From assembly GCA_030949385.1 (NCBI GenBank), contig JAUZSP010000002.1, positions 53,501 to 117,500 of the forward strand: a stretch of DNA of 64,000 bases. The letters are read 5' to 3'. Source of the stretch: Gammaproteobacteria bacterium (lineage in GTDB: Bacteria; Pseudomonadota; Gammaproteobacteria; JAUZRS01). The position numbers were made by a program, and so were the translations under genes. Each line of letters starts with the position of its first letter. Within the stretch, counting starts at the first letter, position 1. Positions 54,110 to 63,606 of this stretch are shown in pieces. Under the pieces are notes generated by a model, which was given only the letters and a program-made list of their open reading frames with translations, was not told the origin of the DNA and did no database searches.

Positions 54110-56380
54110 ATGTTAGCGGCCTTGCGTCGGATTGTGAAAAAGGTCAGCCATGCGGAAAGCTTGGATGAAGCTTTGCAGCTGATTCTTGATTTTGTCCAAG
54201 AAACCTTAAAGGTGGATGCCTGTTCGGTCTATTTGGCAGAGCAGGAGAGCGAACAGCCGCGTTGGGTGTTGAGTGCTGCAGAAGGTTTTAATTGCCACGC
54301 GGTGGGTGAGGCCTGTTTGGCTTGGAACGAAGGTTTAATTGGCTTGGTTGCCGAACGAGCTGAGCCGGTTAATTTGCAACATGCAGCTCAGCACCCTCGT
54401 TACTGTTATTTGCCTGACATTGGTGAAGAGTCCTTCGAGGCTTTTTTGGCGGTGCCGATCATTCATCGCCGCAAGGTGTTGGGTGTGTTGGTGGTGCAAC
54501 AGAGAGAAAGTCGCCGTTTTGGCGAAGATACAGTCGCCTTTTTATTGACCTTGGCTGCGCAGCTGGCCATCCATATTTTGCAGGCCATTGTTGGTGATGA
54601 GGTGTCTCCCAGCCGAGAGAATAAAAAGCCTTCCTCAGTGATTCATGGCCTCTCTGGTGCGTCAGGGGTAGCAATCGGTGAAGCGGTGGTGCTCTATTCA
54701 CCAGCAGCACTGGAGCGGGTACCTGATCGAGAAATTGTTGATATTGAGGCGGAGATAACCCGTTTTAGAGCCGCCTGTGAGGCGGTGCAGGCGGAGATCA
54801 CTGTGCTGGCTGGTTTGATGCAGGACAAGTTGCCCGCTGAAGAGTTGGCGCTGTTTGATGCCTATAAAATGATGTTAAAGAGTGAAGATACGTGGCAGCC
54901 GGTTATTGAAGGCATACGCAAGGGCAACTGGGCGCCGGGTGCGCTGCGCGATGCCATCGAGGAGTACAGTCGCCTTTTTGCTGAAATTGAAGATCCCTAT
55001 CTGCGTGAACGTGCCAGTGATGTGCGTGATTTGGGTAAACGGATTTTGATGCAGTTGCAAGATAAAAAGCAGCAGCCGACGGTGTTTCCGGCCAAGACCA
55101 TTATTGTCGGTGATGAAATCAGTGCCACCCAGTTGGCAGAGGTGCCTCACGAGTGCCTGAAAGGCATGGTCTCACGCAGCGGTTCGGGTTCATCCCATGT
55201 GGCCATTTTAGCCAGAGCTTTAGGGATTCCGACGGTCATGGGGGCGACGGAGATGCCCAGTTCTCGTTTGGAGGGACGCTCGCTGGTGATCGACGGCTAT
55301 CGAGGCCATGTGTTTATTGATCCCAGTGCCGCAGTACGAAACCAATTTGCTAAATTAGCCAAGGAAGAGCGTGAACTGAGCCATGATTTGGAAGGCTTGA
55401 TGGCGTTGCCGACGGTGACGCCGGACGGTGTTTCGCTCTCGCTGTTTGCCAATACGGGCTTGCAAGCGGAAATTAACCCACAACTGTTGCAGGTGGCCGA
55501 TGGCATTGGCCTGTATCGGACCGAAGTGCCGTTTCAGGTGCGCAGCCGTTTTCCCAGTGAAGCGGAGCAGTGCGAGATTTACCGTGCGCCCTTAGAAGCG
55601 TTTGCACCACGCCCTGTGGTGTTGAGAACGTTGGACATTGGTGCCGACAAACAGTTACCTTACTTTCCTATTGAAGAAGAGAACCCTGCTTTGGGTTGGC
55701 GGGGTATTCGGGTGACCTTGGATCATCCGGAGATCTTTTTGACCCAAATTCGAGCGATGTTAAAAGCCAGTGAAGGGTTGGATAATCTGAGTATTTTGTT
55801 GCCGATGATCTCCCGTGTGGAGGAGGTGATGGACAGTACGGCGTTGATTTGGCAGGCGCATCAAGAGCTTTTGGATGAAGGCGTGGAGGCCGTTTATCCG
55901 CGCATTGGGGTGATGGTTGAGGTGCCATCAGCAATCTATCAAATTGCCGCTATTGCCAAGCGGGTGGATTTTATTTCGGTGGGCACCAATGATCTGACTC
56001 AGTATTTGATGGCAGTGGATCGCAACAACGCCCGAGTGGCGGAGCTGTACGATTCGCTGCACCCAGCAGTACTGAACGCCTTAATGCACCTGAAAACGGA
56101 TTTAACCCCCTATAATAAACCCTTGGGAATTTGTGGTGAAATTGCCGGTGATCCTTTGGGGGCGTTGCTGTTTTTAGGCATGGGGGTGGACAGCCTGAGT
56201 GTCAGTGGCAGCAGTTTGCTGCGTGTGAAGTGGGTGATTCGCAGTTTTACCGTTGAGAAAGCTCAGCAGATTCTTGCTCAGGCGCTGATCTTGGAGAGCA
56301 GCACTGAAGTGCGTCTGTTGTTGGAACGCGAACTGGAACAGGCCGGTTTGGGTGGCTTGATTCGCGCGGGTAAACATTAA
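54110..56380 (+). CDS. ptsP: Phosphoenolpyruvate-protein phosphotransferase with GAF domain (EI-Ntr)
   Basis: 756 residues from the ATG at 54110 (MLAALRRIVKKVSHAESL); the frame is open to 54023 inside rppH, but that extension is not family-like. GAF sensor domain about 20-155 (DACSVYLAEQES, EAFLAVPIIHRRKVLGVLVVQQ). EI N-domain with the phospho-His in MVSRSGSGSSHVAILARALGIPTVMG; C-domain PEP-binding IGLYRTEVPF, LRTLDIGADKQLPYF, GVMVEVPSAIYQ, GTNDLTQYLMAVDRNNARVAELYD and the GICGEIAGD Cys. It starts the nitrogen PTS phosphorelay. Convergent with hemJ, overlapping by 4 bases. Confidence 0.95.
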   Translation: MLAALRRIVKKVSHAESLDEALQLILDFVQETLKVDACSVYLAEQESEQPRWVLSAAEGFNCHAVGEACLAWNEGLIGLVAERAEPVNLQHAAQHPRYCYLPDIGEESFEAFLAVPIIHRRKVLGVLVVQQRESRRFGEDTVAFLLTLAAQLAIHILQAIVGDEVSPSRENKKPSSVIHGLSGASGVAIGEAVVLYSPAALERVPDREIVDIEAEITRFRAACEAVQAEITVLAGLMQDKLPAEELALFDAYKMMLKSEDTWQPVIEGIRKGNWAPGALRDAIEEYSRLFAEIEDPYLRERASDVRDLGKRILMQLQDKKQQPTVFPAKTIIVGDEISATQLAEVPHECLKGMVSRSGSGSSHVAILARALGIPTVMGATEMPSSRLEGRSLVIDGYRGHVFIDPSAAVRNQFAKLAKEERELSHDLEGLMALPTVTPDGVSLSLFANTGLQAEINPQLLQVADGIGLYRTEVPFQVRSRFPSEAEQCEIYRAPLEAFAPRPVVLRTLDIGADKQLPYFPIEEENPALGWRGIRVTLDHPEIFLTQIRAMLKASEGLDNLSILLPMISRVEEVMDSTALIWQAHQELLDEGVEAVYPRIGVMVEVPSAIYQIAAIAKRVDFISVGTNDLTQYLMAVDRNNARVAELYDSLHPAVLNALMHLKTDLTPYNKPLGICGEIAGDPLGALLFLGMGVDSLSVSGSSLLRVKWVIRSFTVEKAQQILAQALILESSTEVRLLLERELEQAGLGGLIRAGKH

Positions 56381-56802
56381 AAGCTCGGTCGTAGCACGAC
56401 CAAAAGCACAATGGCAATCAGCAGCAGCATGGGGAATTCGTTAAACCAGCGAAACCAGACGTGGCTGTGAGGATTGCGTTCGTTACGAAAGGCCAGCATC
56501 AATTTACCGCACCAAATGTGAAACAGAACCAAGGGTACAACGAGTGCCAGCTTGATGTGCAGCCAAGTCATGCTTTTAAGACTGTCGTAATCGTAATAGC
56601 TCAGCAACCAAACACCAAAAACCAGCGTGAGTATCGCCCACGGAGTGATAAACCAAAACAGCTTGCGTTCCATGATTTGTAACCGTTGGCGAGTGGCTTG
56701 ATCGTCACTCATGGCGTGATGCACGTAGAGGCGAGGTAAGTAAAACAGGCCTGCGTACCACGAAACCAGAAAGATAATATGGAAGGCTTTAACCCAGAGC
56801 AT
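56377..56802 (-). CDS. hemJ: Protoporphyrinogen IX oxidase HemJ
   Basis: 141 residues with four predicted transmembrane helices. The N-terminal MLWVKAFHIIFLVSWYAGLFYLPRLYVHHAM has the conserved His8 and the SWYAGLFYLPRLFVYH pattern of HemJ; WLHIKLALVVPLVLFHIWCGKLM holds the conserved WLHxK Lys. It oxidises protoporphyrinogen in haem synthesis using respiratory acceptors. Single gene between ptsP (convergent) and argC (divergent). Confidence 0.93.
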   Translation of the reverse strand: MLWVKAFHIIFLVSWYAGLFYLPRLYVHHAMSDDQATRQRLQIMERKLFWFITPWAILTLVFGVWLLSYYDYDSLKSMTWLHIKLALVVPLVLFHIWCGKLMLAFRNERNPHSHVWFRWFNEFPMLLLIAIVLLVVLRPSF

Positions 56803-56953
56803 GATGGTTTAACTCTACTGATGGACGGTGCGGGCATCATACCGTCTGCTTGAGCTTGTGCAAGCGGCGCTTATTTTGCTGTTAACTGGGAGTCGAACTC
56901 TTTATTATTGGCCGGTATTCGATAAACAGCAGTCAATACTTTAAGGAGAGCCG

Positions 56954-57982
56954 ATGCCTTCGGTTGGAATTGTGGGTGGAACCGGTTACACCGGCGTGGA
57001 ATTATTGCGCTTATTGGTGATTCACCCGAGCGTAGAACTCACTGTGATTACCTCACGCAGCGCGGTTGGGCAGCGGGTGGATGAGATGTTCCCCTCTTTG
57101 CGCGGTTTTATTGATCTTACCTTCAGTGAGCCCTCGTTAGAGCTGCTCTCGCGGTGTGATGTGGTCTTTTTTGCGACTCCGAATGGCACGGCCATGCAGA
57201 TGGTGCCAGAGTTGTTGCAGGCAGGGATAAAAGTGATCGATCTGGCTGCCGATTTTCGTCTTAAAGACCCCGATGTTTGGTTGCAGTGGTACAAGATGGA
57301 GCACGCTTGCCCAGAGTTATTGGCAGAGGCCGTGTATGGCTTGCCCGAGTTAAATCGCGAGCAGATTAAAACGGCGCGTTTGCTGGCCAATCCGGGCTGT
57401 TATCCAACCGCTGTGCAGTTGGGGTTTTTGCCCCTGTTGCAACAAGGGCTGGTGGAGAGTGAGCGTTTGATTGCAGATGTTAAGTCGGGGGTCAGCGGGG
57501 CGGGACGGGGTGCTCAGGTGCCGACGCTGTTGTGTGAATCCTCAGAGAGTTTTAAAGCGTACGGTGTTGCGGGTCATCGTCACTGGCCTGAAGTTCATCA
57601 GGGTCTGAGTGCGCTGGTGGGTCATTCGGTAGGTTTGACCTTTGTGCCGCATTTGGTGCCGATGATTCGTGGCATACATGCGACCTTGTACGCTGAGTTG
57701 AAGCAGCCTTGTGACGTACAGGCTCTGTTTGAAGAGTATTATGCAGAGGAGCTGTTTGTGGATGTGTTGCCCGCAGGTTCTCATCCAGAAACGCGCAGTG
57801 TAAAAGGCAGCAATCATTGTCGCATTGCGGTGCATCAACCTGAAAACAGCCGCCATGTGGTGATTTTATCGGTGATTGATAACTTGGTGAAAGGGGCGGC
57901 TGGACAGGCTGTGCAAAACATGAATCTCATGCTTGCTTTGCCAGAATCGACGGGCTTGCGTACACCCGCAATGATGCCTTAG
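56954..57982 (+). CDS. argC: N-acetyl-gamma-glutamyl-phosphate reductase
   Basis: 342 residues. NADP-binding [23 protein letters not shown] (3-25), [40 protein letters not shown], the catalytic Cys in [33 protein letters not shown], and the His-containing [15 protein letters not shown]. The AAGGAGAGCC ribosome site precedes the ATG. It performs the third step of arginine synthesis. It leads the argC-(membrane protein)-bactofilin-erpA order known from Pseudomonas. Confidence 0.97.
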   Translation: MPSVGIVGGTGYTGVELLRLLVIHPSVELTVITSRSAVGQRVDEMFPSLRGFIDLTFSEPSLELLSRCDVVFFATPNGTAMQMVPELLQAGIKVIDLAADFRLKDPDVWLQWYKMEHACPELLAEAVYGLPELNREQIKTARLLANPGCYPTAVQLGFLPLLQQGLVESERLIADVKSGVSGAGRGAQVPTLLCESSESFKAYGVAGHRHWPEVHQGLSALVGHSVGLTFVPHLVPMIRGIHATLYAELKQPCDVQALFEEYYAEELFVDVLPAGSHPETRSVKGSNHCRIAVHQPENSRHVVILSVIDNLVKGAAGQAVQNMNLMLALPESTGLRTPAMMP

Positions 57983-58021
57983 GCCAAAAAAGGATGAAAT
58001 AATGGATTCAGGAGAGCAATT

Positions 58022-58768
58022 TTGGCCAGAGAGCGCATAAGCCCACAGCGGCAGTTTACCGTTAAACGGCATCAACCCATTCGATGGTGGATGATACGAG
58101 TGGGGTTGTTGGCGCTGTTATTAATTGGTACCGGAGTTGCTTTTGAGTACGGACGTTATCAGGGCGGTTTTGATCTGTTGGCAACGACTCAGCACAGTTC
58201 ACGTGTCAAAGATGAGTTGGGTTATTTGCAGGCTAAAAATCGTGAGTTAATGGATCAGATCGCAATGATGGAGCGTTCCAGTCAGATTGATCGCTTGGCT
58301 TACGAGAGTGGTAAGCAGGGTTTGATTGAGACCGAACAGCGAGGGTTGTTGCTGCAAAAAGAGCTGGCGTTTTATCGTGGTTTGGTTGCGCCATCAAAAA
58401 AATCGAACGGTTTGGCGATCAAAGACCTCAGTTTAAGACTCAGTGGCGAGAAAGGTGTGCTTGTTTATAAACTGGTGCTGGTTCAACACAATAAAAATGA
58501 TCGTTTTGCCATTGGTCGAGTTGAGTTTTCTGTTGCGGGTGAGGTTAAAGGCGAATCGCTGGTATTGACGTCATCGGATCTGTTTGTGGAAACGGCTAAA
58601 AAAATCAGATTTAAGTACCACTACTTTCAAGTTTTGGAAGGAAAATTTCGGTTGTCCGCCGGTTTTGCGCCAAAACAGATGACGATTTCTCTGCAGCCGA
58701 AAGGAAAACGTTTGAAGGCTGTCTCAGTGACCTATGATTGGTCAGACATTTTACTGGAAGGTGATTAG
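58022..58768 (+). CDS. Membrane-anchored coiled-coil protein (DUF6776-like)
   Basis: 248 residues, TTG start after CAGGAGAGC (no suitably placed ATG in this frame). A basic cytoplasmic N-terminus (ARERISPQRQFTVKRHQPIRWW) precedes one transmembrane helix (MIRVGLLALLLIGTGVAFEYGRY, about 24-45), a short coiled coil (about 58-115, VKDELGYLQAKNRELMDQIAMMERSS) and a C-terminal beta domain (GLAIKDLSLRLSGEKGVLVYKLVLVQ to LQPKGKRLKAVSVTYDW). It ends 3 bases before the bactofilin start and is presumably a periplasmic-facing partner of it. Function unknown. Confidence 0.75.
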   Translation: MARERISPQRQFTVKRHQPIRWWMIRVGLLALLLIGTGVAFEYGRYQGGFDLLATTQHSSRVKDELGYLQAKNRELMDQIAMMERSSQIDRLAYESGKQGLIETEQRGLLLQKELAFYRGLVAPSKKSNGLAIKDLSLRLSGEKGVLVYKLVLVQHNKNDRFAIGRVEFSVAGEVKGESLVLTSSDLFVETAKKIRFKYHYFQVLEGKFRLSAGFAPKQMTISLQPKGKRLKAVSVTYDWSDILLEGD

Positions 58769-58771
58769 GTT

Positions 58772-59203
58772 ATGTGGGGTAGGCGTCGAAATAATTTTAA
58801 GTCGGCAAAAGTGGATACGTTGTTGGGTCACAGTGCCGAGATTGAGGGTGATATCAGCTTTACCGGTGGTTTGCATCTGGATGGAACGATCAAAGGGAAT
58901 GTGATTGCTGATGATGATTCCAATTCCATTTTGATTCTCAGCGAGCGAGGCCGTATTGAGGGTGATGTGCGGGTGCCGCAAGTGCTGTTGAATGGCACGG
59001 TGGTGGGTGATGTTTACGCTTCGCAGCGAGTGGAGTTGGCGAAACACGCACGGGTCAGTGGCAACGTCTATTACAATTTGCTGGAGATGACAATGGGGGC
59101 TGAAATTAACGGCAATTTAGTGCATCGTGACCCGAGTGAGAAACCTCTTTTGGCCGATCAAAGTTTGATTCATGAGGATGTGTCGGAGTTGGAGACAAAA
59201 TAG
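58772..59203 (+). CDS. Bactofilin, polymer-forming cytoskeletal protein
   Basis: 143 residues. The right-handed beta-helix core is visible as short Gly-rich repeats: TLLGHSAEIEGDISFTGGLHLDGTIKGNVIADDDS, SERGRIEGDVRVPQVLLNGTVVGDVYASQRVELAKHARVSGNVYYNLLEMTMGAEINGNLVH (about 17-120), with flexible basic N-terminal (WGRRRNNF) and acidic C-terminal tails. Bactofilins self-assemble without nucleotide and organise cell-wall enzymes. The nearby M23 endopeptidase gene at 62081 is the classical type of partner. Confidence 0.93.
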   Translation: MWGRRRNNFKSAKVDTLLGHSAEIEGDISFTGGLHLDGTIKGNVIADDDSNSILILSERGRIEGDVRVPQVLLNGTVVGDVYASQRVELAKHARVSGNVYYNLLEMTMGAEINGNLVHRDPSEKPLLADQSLIHEDVSELETK

Positions 59204-59279
59204 ACAATAGTTGACTGTTTTTCTGGGTTAATGGTAAGGTCGCTTCATTATTAACAGCGATGCCTGTGGAGATATTGAA

Positions 59280-59630
59280 ATGAGTGATGTGGCAGAAGAG
59301 AGTTCACTTTTGGTTTTTAGTGACAGTGCGGCCAGTAAGGTCAAAACCTTGATTGAAGAAGAGGGTAACCCTGATTTGATGTTGCGTGTGTACGTCACTG
59401 GTGGTGGCTGTTCTGGTTTTCAGTACGGTTTTAGTTTCGATGAGACCTGTAACGAAGGCGACACCCAAGTTGAAAAAAGTGGTGTGACTTTGCTGGTGGA
59501 TCCCATGAGTTTTCAATATTTGGTGGGGGCTGAAATTGATTACACCGAAGGTCTGGAAGGGGCGCAGTTTGTGATTCGTAACCCCAATGCCACCACCACC
59601 TGTGGTTGTGGGTCGTCTTTCTCAGTCTAA
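59280..59630 (+). CDS. erpA: A-type iron-sulfur cluster insertion protein ErpA
   Basis: 116 residues. The three conserved cysteines are present: [15 protein letters not shown] (about 42-56) and [12 protein letters not shown] at the C-terminus. The N-terminus [31 protein letters not shown] is ErpA-like. It delivers Fe-S clusters to targets such as isoprenoid enzymes. A strong terminator follows. Confidence 0.95.
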   Translation: MSDVAEESSLLVFSDSAASKVKTLIEEEGNPDLMLRVYVTGGGCSGFQYGFSFDETCNEGDTQVEKSGVTLLVDPMSFQYLVGAEIDYTEGLEGAQFVIRNPNATTTCGCGSSFSV

Positions 59631-59648
59631 ATCCCGTTTATTTGTGTT

Positions 59649-59679
59649 AAAAAGGCGCGTTTTTTACGCGCCTTTTTTT
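59649..59679 (+). terminator. Rho-independent terminator after erpA
   Basis: GGCGCGT and ACGCGCC pair around TTTTTT, with A residues before and seven T residues after, 18 bases past the erpA stop. Confidence 0.92.
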
Positions 59680-59801
59680 ATTCTGCGTCACTTATGGTTA
59701 CAATACGGCGCGCAATCAGACTGGCTGAGCTTTGGTGTGACTTTTTGAGTCTGAATTTTGAACAGTACCGTGAGTAGACGGTGTAAGTAGGATATTAATT
59801 C

Positions 59802-60959
59802 ATGATTGATGAGTATGTTCCCGGTTTAGAAGGGATTCCCGCGACAAAGTCGTCTATATCGGCTCTGGATGGTGCAAAAGGCATTTTGTCTTACCGTGGT
59901 TATCGGATTGAGGATTTGGCAAAGGGAAGTACTTTTGAGGAGGTGAGCTATTTGTTGCTTAAAGGCGAATTGCCAAAAGCCAATGACTTGGCTCTGTTCA
60001 GCGATCAACTGCACGAGGGCAGTCGGGTTAAATACAACGTTCGCGAGATCATGAAATTTTTGCCGCCCACCGGTGATCCGATGAAAATGTTGCAGACGGC
60101 GGTGGCCAGTTTGGGTATGTTTTACCCTCATGAGCAGCAGAACAGCGAGTTGGCAACCAAAAATAACGACTACATCAACTGTTTGTCATTGGAGATTATT
60201 GCTCGCATGTCAACCTTGGTGGCCATGTGGGAGCAGATGCGTCGGGGCGATGATCCTTTTTTACCTCGTGAAGAGCTGAGTTACGCGGCTAATTTTCTTT
60301 ACATGATGTCGGGCAAAGAGCCGGATCCAGTGGCAGAGAAAATAATGGATACTTCTCTGATTTTACATGCAGAGCACACCATCAATGCCTCGACCTTTGC
60401 AGCGTTGGTGGCGGGTTCGACTCTGGCCAACCCCTCTTTAGTGATTTCAGCGGCCATTGGTACCTTGGCCGGACCGCTGCACGGTGGAGCCAATCAGCGC
60501 GTGATTGAGATGCTGCAAGAGATCGGTGAGCCGAGCAAGGCGGCTGCTTGGTTGGATAACCGCTTGAAGAACAAACAGGTGGTGTGGGGCATGGGGCATC
60601 GTGAGTATTCGGTGAAAGATCCGCGCGCCACCATTTTGCAAGGTTTGATGCAGGAGTTGATTGAGTCTAAAGACGGTGAGGTCAGCCCTCTGTTCGAGAC
60701 GGCTTTGGCGCTGGAAAAAGCCTGTGAAGCGCGTTTGGCTCCAAAAGGGGTGTTTCCCAATGTCGATTTTTATTCAGGTATTCTTTATCGTGAAATGGGT
60801 CTTCCTGGCGATCAATTTACGCCTATTTTTGCTATTTCACGCACGGTTGGTTGGTTGGCGCATTGGCAAGAGCAGGTGCGAGAAAATCGTATCTTCCGTC
60901 CCACCCAAATTTATGTGGGCTCTGAGGTGCGTGATTTCAAACCGATGGCTGAACGGTAA
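59802..60959 (+). CDS. Citrate synthase (short, CitZ-like type)
   Basis: 385 residues. Catalytic residues are placed: His in LILHAEHTINASTFAA (about 186-201), His in LAGPLHGGANQRVIEML (about 227-243), the GMGHREYSVKDPR loop and Asp in FPNVDFYSGILYREMGL. It starts IDEYVPGLEGIPATKSSISALDGAKGILSYRGYRIEDLA, typical of the short dimeric citrate/2-methylcitrate synthase class rather than the long NADH-inhibited GltA, which is about 430 residues. It condenses acetyl-CoA with oxaloacetate. Single gene with a terminator upstream; convergent with anmK, six bases apart. Confidence 0.92.
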   Translation: MIDEYVPGLEGIPATKSSISALDGAKGILSYRGYRIEDLAKGSTFEEVSYLLLKGELPKANDLALFSDQLHEGSRVKYNVREIMKFLPPTGDPMKMLQTAVASLGMFYPHEQQNSELATKNNDYINCLSLEIIARMSTLVAMWEQMRRGDDPFLPREELSYAANFLYMMSGKEPDPVAEKIMDTSLILHAEHTINASTFAALVAGSTLANPSLVISAAIGTLAGPLHGGANQRVIEMLQEIGEPSKAAAWLDNRLKNKQVVWGMGHREYSVKDPRATILQGLMQELIESKDGEVSPLFETALALEKACEARLAPKGVFPNVDFYSGILYREMGLPGDQFTPIFAISRTVGWLAHWQEQVRENRIFRPTQIYVGSEVRDFKPMAER

Positions 60960-60965
60960 CGTGCT

Positions 60966-62072
60966 TCAAGCGGGGTAGATTGCACCTAACATAACCGCCT
61001 GTTGTGCGCCGGTTACAGACGGTAGGTTGCCCGTTTTGCCATCTAAAGTGCGTTTTGCTAGCCAAGCAAAGAGAATGGCTTCGACCCAGTCGGGGTCCAG
61101 GCCTTCACGAGCGGTGGATTCAACGTTAATTTCAGGCAGTTTTTGTTGCAGTCGCTGGATTAAGTTCGTGTTGTGTACCCCGCCGCCACAGACCAAAACC
61201 CGTTCGGTATCGCTGGCATGGGTTTGAATGGCATCAGCAATGGAGTCGGCGCTTAATTGGCAGAGCGTAGCTTGAACCTCTGCTGGAATCAGATCGCTGT
61301 CTGTAAGGCGCTGCTTCAACCATTCGGGGTTAAAGTGTTCGCGCCCTGTGCTTTTGGGTAGCGGTTGTTGAAAGTAGCGATCTGCTAATAAGTTTTCTAA
61401 CAATCCTTGATTGACCTCTCCTTTTGCTCCCCATGCGCCATTGGCATCGTAACGACCATGTTGGTGTTGTGCATACCAATAATCGAGTAAGACGTTGCCA
61501 GGGCCGGTATCAAAACCAACAACGGGGATTGTTTTATCTCGGTTTAATACGGTGATGTTGGCCATGCCCCCGATGTTTACAATGACTCGGTTTTCGTTCG
61601 GGCTGTGCAGGGTGTGGGCGTGAAAGGCGGGAGCCAGTGGCGCACCTTGTCCGCCTGCCGCCAGATCACGACGACGAAAATCGGCCACGGTGGTGATGTC
61701 GGTTTTCTGGCTGAGGGTGTTGGGATCGCCCAGTTGCACCGTAAAAGGCAGAGTTTCATTGGGGCAGTGACGTACCGTTTGACCATGACTGCCAATGGCC
61801 TTGATTGATTCGGCAGAGAGTTGAGCTTTGCGCAGCAGTTGTTGGCAAGCGTCTGCGTAAAACTGGCCGAGCTTTAGATCCAGTTGATAAACGTCGTGCA
61901 GGGTGTCGTTGTGGCCATGAGCCATGTCGAGCACTTGATCTCTAAGTGCGTCTGGGTAAGGGGTAAAGAGACTGGTGTTGAGCGTGATGGTATCGTTGTC
62001 AAAACAGACCAAGGCGGCATCAAGGCCATCGGCGCTGGTGCCGCTCATGAGACCAATGTAGAGCTCTTCCAT
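60966..62072 (-). CDS. anmK: Anhydro-N-acetylmuramic acid kinase
   Basis: 368 residues. ASKHA-fold kinase phosphorylating 1,6-anhydroMurNAc during wall recycling. The N-terminal phosphate loop YIGLMSGTSADGLDAALVCF (5-24), then SHGQTVRHCP, VADFRRRDLAAGGQGAPLAPAFH, VVGFDTGPGNVLLDYW and VLVCGGGVHNTNLIQRL are intact. It would act on products of the Slt encoded at 44186. Nine bases after the M23 peptidase gene, probably co-transcribed. Confidence 0.96.
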   Translation of the reverse strand: MEELYIGLMSGTSADGLDAALVCFDNDTITLNTSLFTPYPDALRDQVLDMAHGHNDTLHDVYQLDLKLGQFYADACQQLLRKAQLSAESIKAIGSHGQTVRHCPNETLPFTVQLGDPNTLSQKTDITTVADFRRRDLAAGGQGAPLAPAFHAHTLHSPNENRVIVNIGGMANITVLNRDKTIPVVGFDTGPGNVLLDYWYAQHQHGRYDANGAWGAKGEVNQGLLENLLADRYFQQPLPKSTGREHFNPEWLKQRLTDSDLIPAEVQATLCQLSADSIADAIQTHASDTERVLVCGGGVHNTNLIQRLQQKLPEINVESTAREGLDPDWVEAILFAWLAKRTLDGKTGNLPSVTGAQQAVMLGAIYPA

Positions 62073-62080
62073 GATGTTGT

Positions 62081-63445
62081 TTAATCCTTGAGTGCCAGAC
62101 GATAACGGCTCAGAGTGTTTAATTGGCTCAGCAGAGGCTGGGCTTTAAGGTCAAAGTCGGCGTGGTACTGTTGAGGTAAGGGTTCTGCATCGGGCAATTT
62201 GACCGTCAGAGGGTTTCGATGGGTGCCATTAAGGCGAAATTCGTAGTGCAGATGGTAACCGGTGGCGGTACCGCTCATGCCGACATAACCGATGACCTCT
62301 CCTTGGCGAATGCGGCTGCCAGAGCGCAGCTTACGGTTATAAGAAGACATGTGGGCATACAGGGTCGTGTAACGCTGGCCGTGTTGCACGACAACGGTTC
62401 GACCGTAACCGCCTTTGCGCCCACGAAAAATGATTTTCCCATCACCAGTAGAGCGAATTGGGGTACCTTTGGCGGCGGCGTAATCCACGCCACGATGAGC
62501 ACGGACACGCTTTAATACGGGGTGATAGCGCTTGTTGGTGAATCGTGAGCTGATGCGGGAAAATTCGACGGGGCTGCGCAGAAAGGTTTTGCGCAGAGAG
62601 CGTTTGTTAGGGCTGTAATAATCGCTGTGAGTGGCGTCTTTTTGATAGAGAACGGCTTGAAAGGCGGTGCCTCGATTGACAAATTCGGCGGCTAAAATTT
62701 TACCGTTGCCTATTTTTTCGCCGTTTTTATACAGGGTTTCGTAGACCACACTGAAACGGTCGCCTTCACGCACGTCCAGCACAAAGTCGATGTCCCAGCC
62801 AAAAATATTGGCCAGCTCCATAATCGTGGCTTGTGATATGCCCGCCTCTTGTGCTGCCAGAAAGAGCGAATGTGTGATGGTGCCCTGAGCGTACGCCTGA
62901 CGAACTTCCAGTGGGGTGATAACCCGTTCTGCTTGGTAGTGTCCTTGAGGGGCGCGTTTGATCAGCAGGGTTTCGGAGGCGCTGAGGGGGTAGCTCAGTT
63001 GTTGCAGCTGCTGTTTGTCATCAAAGCTGAAGTGCAGTTCGTCACCAGGGAAAACGGTTTTTAGGGGGCTAACCACTGTGCCTAAAGCGAGGATCTTCAA
63101 CAGCTCTTTGTAAGCTAAGCCTTGTTTTGAAAAGAGCGAGCTGAGCGTATCTCCAATAGCCACGTTGACTTTTTTTACGCTGATTTTTTTTACTGTGGGG
63201 GGGGGTATGGATTCATTTTTTCCCAATACGTTGATTGATTTGGGGATATGGAGCGGCAATTGTTGTCGTTTGGCGTGGTGTTTTTGTTGTTTTGTGGCGT
63301 TGTTTTTTACGGAAATAGGCGGTGGGGTGGAGGAATTGGCCATGACGATGCCCAACCCAACACAGCAGGAGGTGAGGGTCAGTGCGCGTAAGCGCCAGTG
63401 CCGCCGATGTTTGGAGGATAATATTGTATTTTGTTTTTTTGCCAC
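62081..63445 (-). CDS. Murein DD-endopeptidase, M23 family (MepM-like)
   Basis: 454 residues. One N-terminal membrane segment (LTLTSCCVGLGIVMANS, about 23-40), a linker, an OapA/LysM-like region (VNVAIGDTLSSLFSKQGLAYKELLKIL, about 95-125) and the C-terminal M23 domain (about 305-405). Zinc ligands are HRGVDYAAAKGTPI (first His and Asp), the His in TTLYAHMSSYNRKL and the HLHYEF motif near residue 400. All are present, so it is an active D,D-endopeptidase cutting cross-links for wall growth. It lies upstream of anmK and divergent from tyrS, as in Pseudomonas. Confidence 0.93.
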   Translation of the reverse strand: MAKKQNTILSSKHRRHWRLRALTLTSCCVGLGIVMANSSTPPPISVKNNATKQQKHHAKRQQLPLHIPKSINVLGKNESIPPPTVKKISVKKVNVAIGDTLSSLFSKQGLAYKELLKILALGTVVSPLKTVFPGDELHFSFDDKQQLQQLSYPLSASETLLIKRAPQGHYQAERVITPLEVRQAYAQGTITHSLFLAAQEAGISQATIMELANIFGWDIDFVLDVREGDRFSVVYETLYKNGEKIGNGKILAAEFVNRGTAFQAVLYQKDATHSDYYSPNKRSLRKTFLRSPVEFSRISSRFTNKRYHPVLKRVRAHRGVDYAAAKGTPIRSTGDGKIIFRGRKGGYGRTVVVQHGQRYTTLYAHMSSYNRKLRSGSRIRQGEVIGYVGMSGTATGYHLHYEFRLNGTHRNPLTVKLPDAEPLPQQYHADFDLKAQPLLSQLNTLSRYRLALKD

Positions 63446-63606
63446 GGTACACCTGCCTTTTTAAGTCACTCTTATAGTCAATAACATAGCGTTTTTGGGG
63501 CGGATTGGTCAATCTTTGCGCGGCTTTAGGGTTGAAAAGGTGCCATTTTTTTTATAAACGGGTAATGTAAGCCCCATTTTTGGGCTTGATTAAGAGGAAT
63601 GAGTGA